DNA from: Planctomycetota bacterium
GTDB taxonomy: Bacteria; Planctomycetota; B143-G9
Length of the DNA stretch: 16,407 bases
Reading direction: 5' to 3'
Assembly (NCBI GenBank): GCA_003644275.1
Contig: QNBY01000005.1
Coordinates: 1-16,407 of the forward strand
Below, piece after piece: positions 14,049-16,407 of this stretch (position 1 is its first letter; every line of letters begins with the position of its first letter). Below the pieces are notes generated by a model. That model saw only the letters and a list, made by a program, of their open reading frames with translations. It did not search any database and was not told where the DNA came from. Both the position numbers and the translations under genes were made by a program.

Positions 14049-15386
14049 TCAGCCGGAACGCGGGAAGCGGGAGGAATCCGCCACGGTGAAGCGGCCGGAG
14101 ACGGTGGGCACTATCTTACGCTTCCTGAGGGACATGAAGTGCAGCACGAGCATTATGACGAAGCCGGACAGGAACAGGGCGGAGGCGAAGAGGAAGACGA
14201 CGGTGAAGGAGGAGGTGTGGGTCTTTATCCAGCCTGCGACGGGGAAGGCGAGCAGCGCGCGCAGTCCCACGAAAGAGGTGTGCACTCCGATGTACACCGA
14301 GGCGTCCTTGCCGCCGCTGAAGAAGATGGGGCCGAGGTTCCAGGCGAGGCTCACGCCTATCATGCCGAGGGAGAAGACGACGTGGGCCGCGAAGGCCACC
14401 TTGATGGTGGGGGCCATGAGGAGGAGCCAGGGGTACATTCCGAGCGTGAAGAAGGCGATGGAGGCGAGTTTCAGGGGGGTGCTCCTGTCGGCCCAGCGGC
14501 CGATGAGGGGCGAGAGGAGGAGGACGACGTTCAGTATGACGTTGGTGAGGCCGAAGAGGGTGTAGTCGGCGTCGAAGCGGTCGGCGTAGAAGATGGGGAG
14601 CACGCCGACGGTGGTCATGAAGCCCCAGCCGTAGAGGAAGAAACCCACCTCGAACCAGAAGAAGTAGCGGTCCCTGCGGAGGAGGGAGACGAGCTCGGAG
14701 AAGAGCTTCACCACCGCACCCGCGGAGAAGCGCCTGGGTTCGACGGCGGCGGGCGGGGTGGTTACGGGTATGCGGGACAGGACGGTCATGGAGAGGATGG
14801 CGAGCGCCATAGCGAGGGGAAAGAGGAGGTGGAAGAAGCTTACGTCGAGGTCGAGGACGGAGCCGCCCGCGAAGGTGGCGGCGATGTTGGCGAGGCTCGA
14901 AAAAACGAACAGGCCGCCCAGGAAGCGGGAGCGCTCGCGCGGGGAGAAGTTGCCCTGGAGTATGGAGTTGCGGGCGGGCATCTTTATGGCCTCGGCCACG
15001 CCGAAGAGGGTGAAGAGGGGGAGGAAGAACGGGCCGGCGGGCACGAAGAGGTAGCCCAGCCCCGCCGCCGCGTAGAGGGTCGCGGCGAGGCGGAACAGGG
15101 GCTTCTTGGAGCGCCCCGCCGAAAAGTAGCCCGCGGGGAAGGAGAGCATGAACGGCACCACGGTGAACATGGGCGCGGCGGCGATGAGCATGTCGGAGGA
15201 GGGATACGCCTTCTTCAGCACGTACACCGCGTAGGAGCCGTACATACCCGCGATGAGCCCGTCGCAGAGGAACGGGATCATGAGGGCGCGGAAGGTGCGG
15301 CGGGCCGTCTCCCCGCGCTCGCCCTTTTCCTCGGAGCCGAGGAGGAAGCGGACGACGTTCACGAAGAACAGGAAGGAAGTGAACAT
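14049..15386 (-). CDS. Major facilitator superfamily transporter
   Basis: A 445-residue inner-membrane protein with about 12 hydrophobic segments in two halves, separated by a loop at about 205-235 (PPAAVEPRRFSAGAVVKLF). The first half has a motif-A-like GYFSAGRSKKPLF loop (86-98) between TM2 and TM3 and a conserved RNSILQGNFSPRERSRFLGG loop; the second half has a matching GRWADRSTPLKLA loop. The short leading stretch MFTSFLFFVNVVRFLLG is hydrophobic and may be part of the first segment. No substrate-defining motif is visible. The ATG at 15386 is preceded by a weak GGAAAAG. I found no clear promoter; a terminator upstream (15447-15490) suggests it has its own. The gene ends 46 bp before the STAS start. 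Confidence 0.85.
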   Translation of the reverse strand: MFTSFLFFVNVVRFLLGSEEKGERGETARRTFRALMIPFLCDGLIAGMYGSYAVYVLKKAYPSSDMLIAAAPMFTVVPFMLSFPAGYFSAGRSKKPLFRLAATLYAAAGLGYLFVPAGPFFLPLFTLFGVAEAIKMPARNSILQGNFSPRERSRFLGGLFVFSSLANIAATFAGGSVLDLDVSFFHLLFPLAMALAILSMTVLSRIPVTTPPAAVEPRRFSAGAVVKLFSELVSLLRRDRYFFWFEVGFFLYGWGFMTTVGVLPIFYADRFDADYTLFGLTNVILNVVLLLSPLIGRWADRSTPLKLASIAFFTLGMYPWLLLMAPTIKVAFAAHVVFSLGMIGVSLAWNLGPIFFSGGKDASVYIGVHTSFVGLRALLAFPVAGWIKTHTSSFTVVFLFASALFLSGFVIMLVLHFMSLRKRKIVPTVSGRFTVADSSRFPRSG

Positions 15387-15511
15387 GGGCTCTTTTCCGA
15401 AACGGCGGGACGATACAGTTTAGCGCACGCCACGTGCGGGTGCGGATAAAAAGGGGCGGAGCCCCCCAAAAGGGGAAAGGAGGCTCCGCCGGGAAGAAAG
15501 GAGGATGAGTG
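15387..15511. other. Intergenic region between MFS gene and STN-like gene
   Basis: This 125-bp gap holds the leftward terminator (15447-15490) and a short inverted repeat, CGCAC-n5-GTGCG (15424-15438), upstream of the MFS gene. The repeat may be an operator for the MFS gene, but this is speculative. Confidence 0.4.
15447..15490 (-). terminator. Rho-independent terminator after the STN-like gene
   Basis: On the minus strand GGCGGAGCC (15490-15482) pairs with GGCTCCGCC (15463-15455), with a small CCCC-TTTT-GGGG hairpin nested inside (15475-15464). It is followed by CC and five T (15452-15448). It begins 22 bp after the stop of the gene ending at 15512. Confidence 0.88.
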
Positions 15512-16405
15512 TCAACGTTCGGGGGAGAAGAACCCGGAACGCGAGAGCACGTAGAGGGGATAGACGTGGGCCCTCACGAGGAGGGAGCCGCCGAAGGAGA
15601 CGGCGAAGTCGCCGGTCCGCTCGCGGTCGAAGGGGAAGTAGGAGCCGAGTTCGGTCCTCAGGCGCAGGACGGCCTGAGCGCCGGAGAGGCCCTTCGGGAG
15701 CGGATAGAGGGCGGTGTAGAGCCACCTCTGGAGGGCGGCGCGGTCGTCGAGCAAGAGAACCTTCTCGCGGGGAAGCCAGGTGAAGTAGAAGGGCCTGCCC
15801 GCGCAGAGTCTGTGGAGCGCCTCGCCCACGGTGTCGGCCTCGCGGAGGGAGCGGGAGGCGGGCAGGGAGACGTCCACGCCGGGGCCGACCACCACGTCGA
15901 AGCGTGCGGAGAGCGCCTCGAGCACCGCGCCCACGGTGGCGCGGCCGGAGACTCCGGCGGGGAGGGGATCGGCGAGCGGGCCGAGCGCGTCGCCGCGGGC
16001 CGGATCGTGGAAGCGGCCGCCCCGCGCCAGCACGCGGAGCGCCTCGAAGCGCCTGAGGTCCTCGGGGGCGAGGGCGAGGAATTCGAGCTTCATCTCGCGC
16101 CCGATGCGGAAGAAGGGGAGCTCGCGGCTGACGGTGAAGAGGTCGTCCTTGCGGTTGACGAGGGGCACGTCGCGGTCGGGCTCGAAGATGTAGGGGACGC
16201 GGACCTTCTCGGCCACCTCGGCGGAGAAACGAGGGCCGGAGACGGCGAGAAGTTCGGAGCCCACGTGTTCGAGCTTCGCGGCCTGCTCGGGGGTGAGGGA
16301 GAGGGAGAGGTCCATCGTGACGCGGATGACGGAGCCGCGCTCGCGGAGGGCGGTCTCCCTGTCGAGTATGACGAGGTCGTCTCCCCACTCGACGCAGGCG
16401 AGGCC
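15512..16405 (-). CDS. Protein with STN-like (secretin/TonB short N-terminal) domain, N-terminus outside window
   Basis: The frame is open to the right edge; residues upstream of the first in-window ATG (16315) read as normal coding sequence (ending in REGSV-like REGRGSV type residues, RERGSVIRVT), so the start lies beyond the window. Of 297 visible residues, about 157-220 resemble a STN/secretin-N fold: ATVGAVLEALSARFDVVVG then a beta strand VDVSLPASRSL and EALHRLCAGRPFYFTWLPRE ending in KVLLLDD. The region before this is charged and mixed (LSLTPEQAAKLEHVGSE). No C-terminal secretin or TonB-plug domain follows; the protein ends SGFFSPER. It may be an envelope or secretion-associated protein, but I do not recognise the family. 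A strong terminator follows the stop, so it ends its operon. Confidence 0.7.
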   Translation of the reverse strand, partial: GLACVEWGDDLVILDRETALRERGSVIRVTMDLSLSLTPEQAAKLEHVGSELLAVSGPRFSAEVAEKVRVPYIFEPDRDVPLVNRKDDLFTVSRELPFFRIGREMKLEFLALAPEDLRRFEALRVLARGGRFHDPARGDALGPLADPLPAGVSGRATVGAVLEALSARFDVVVGPGVDVSLPASRSLREADTVGEALHRLCAGRPFYFTWLPREKVLLLDDRAALQRWLYTALYPLPKGLSGAQAVLRLRTELGSYFPFDRERTGDFAVSFGGSLLVRAHVYPLYVLSRSGFFSPER

Positions 16406-16407
16406 GA

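Noticed and set aside
12791..14089. Plus-strand frame of 432 codons opposite gmhB and the STAS gene
   Set aside because: Low complexity and no motif; it runs through two promoters of the opposite strand.
15424..15438. CGCAC-n5-GTGCG inverted repeat considered as a terminator
   Set aside because: It has a short stem with no T tract. It is at most an operator candidate.
13914..15449. Plus-strand frame of 511 codons opposite the MFS gene
   Set aside because: Glu/Gly/His-rich antisense sequence. The minus-strand reading gives a clear 12-TM transporter.

Overview
The window is GC-rich, densely coding DNA, most likely from a diderm (Gram-negative) bacterium. It carries two enzymes of ADP-heptose synthesis (GmhB and HldE), which supply the lipopolysaccharide inner core. 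Frequent ATA (Ile) and AGG (Arg) codons in GC-rich genes, plus a YfmF-like M16 protein beside miaB, would fit a lineage such as Synergistota, but that placement is a weak inference. I see no tRNA, rRNA, CRISPR array, insertion sequence or phage gene. This reads as chromosomal housekeeping DNA with several less-studied accessory proteins, not as an obvious new defence or mobile system.

Layout from left to right: the 3' part of an iron/cobalamin-type ABC transporter ATPase (+); a convergent FHA-domain membrane protein (-); divergent from it, a PAS-PAS histidine kinase with a degenerate C-terminal receiver (+), ending in a strong terminator; a long phosphoglucomutase/phosphomannomutase-family enzyme (-); divergent from it, miaB and a coupled inactive-type M16 peptidase homolog (+). 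The rest is all on the minus strand. First comes a five-gene, translationally coupled operon read in the order gmhB, a deoxyhypusine-synthase-like protein, hldE, a bacterial PH-like membrane protein and a two-TM membrane protein. Further right are a STAS-domain anti-sigma-antagonist-like protein, an MFS transporter, and a protein with a STN-like domain that runs off the right edge. A terminator lies between the last two.

How the genes fit together: GmhB dephosphorylates heptose 1,7-bisphosphate, and HldE performs both the kinase step before it and the adenylylation after it. The isomerase GmhA is not visible here. The three other genes of the operon are joined to it by ATGA overlaps or a zero-length junction, so they are probably co-translated, but their roles are unknown. 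MiaB makes the 2-methylthio modification of tRNA. The kinase and the FHA protein share one divergent intergenic region and may belong to one signalling unit.

Two window-wide patterns stand out. First, promoter-like sequences lie so close to the start codons of gmhB, miaB and the STAS gene that their mRNAs may be leaderless or nearly so, and none of the three has a Shine-Dalgarno sequence, whereas pgm, the M16 gene and the downstream operon genes do. Second, plus-strand genes prefer G-ending codons and minus-strand genes prefer C-ending codons. This strand-wide skew also explains the many long antisense open frames.
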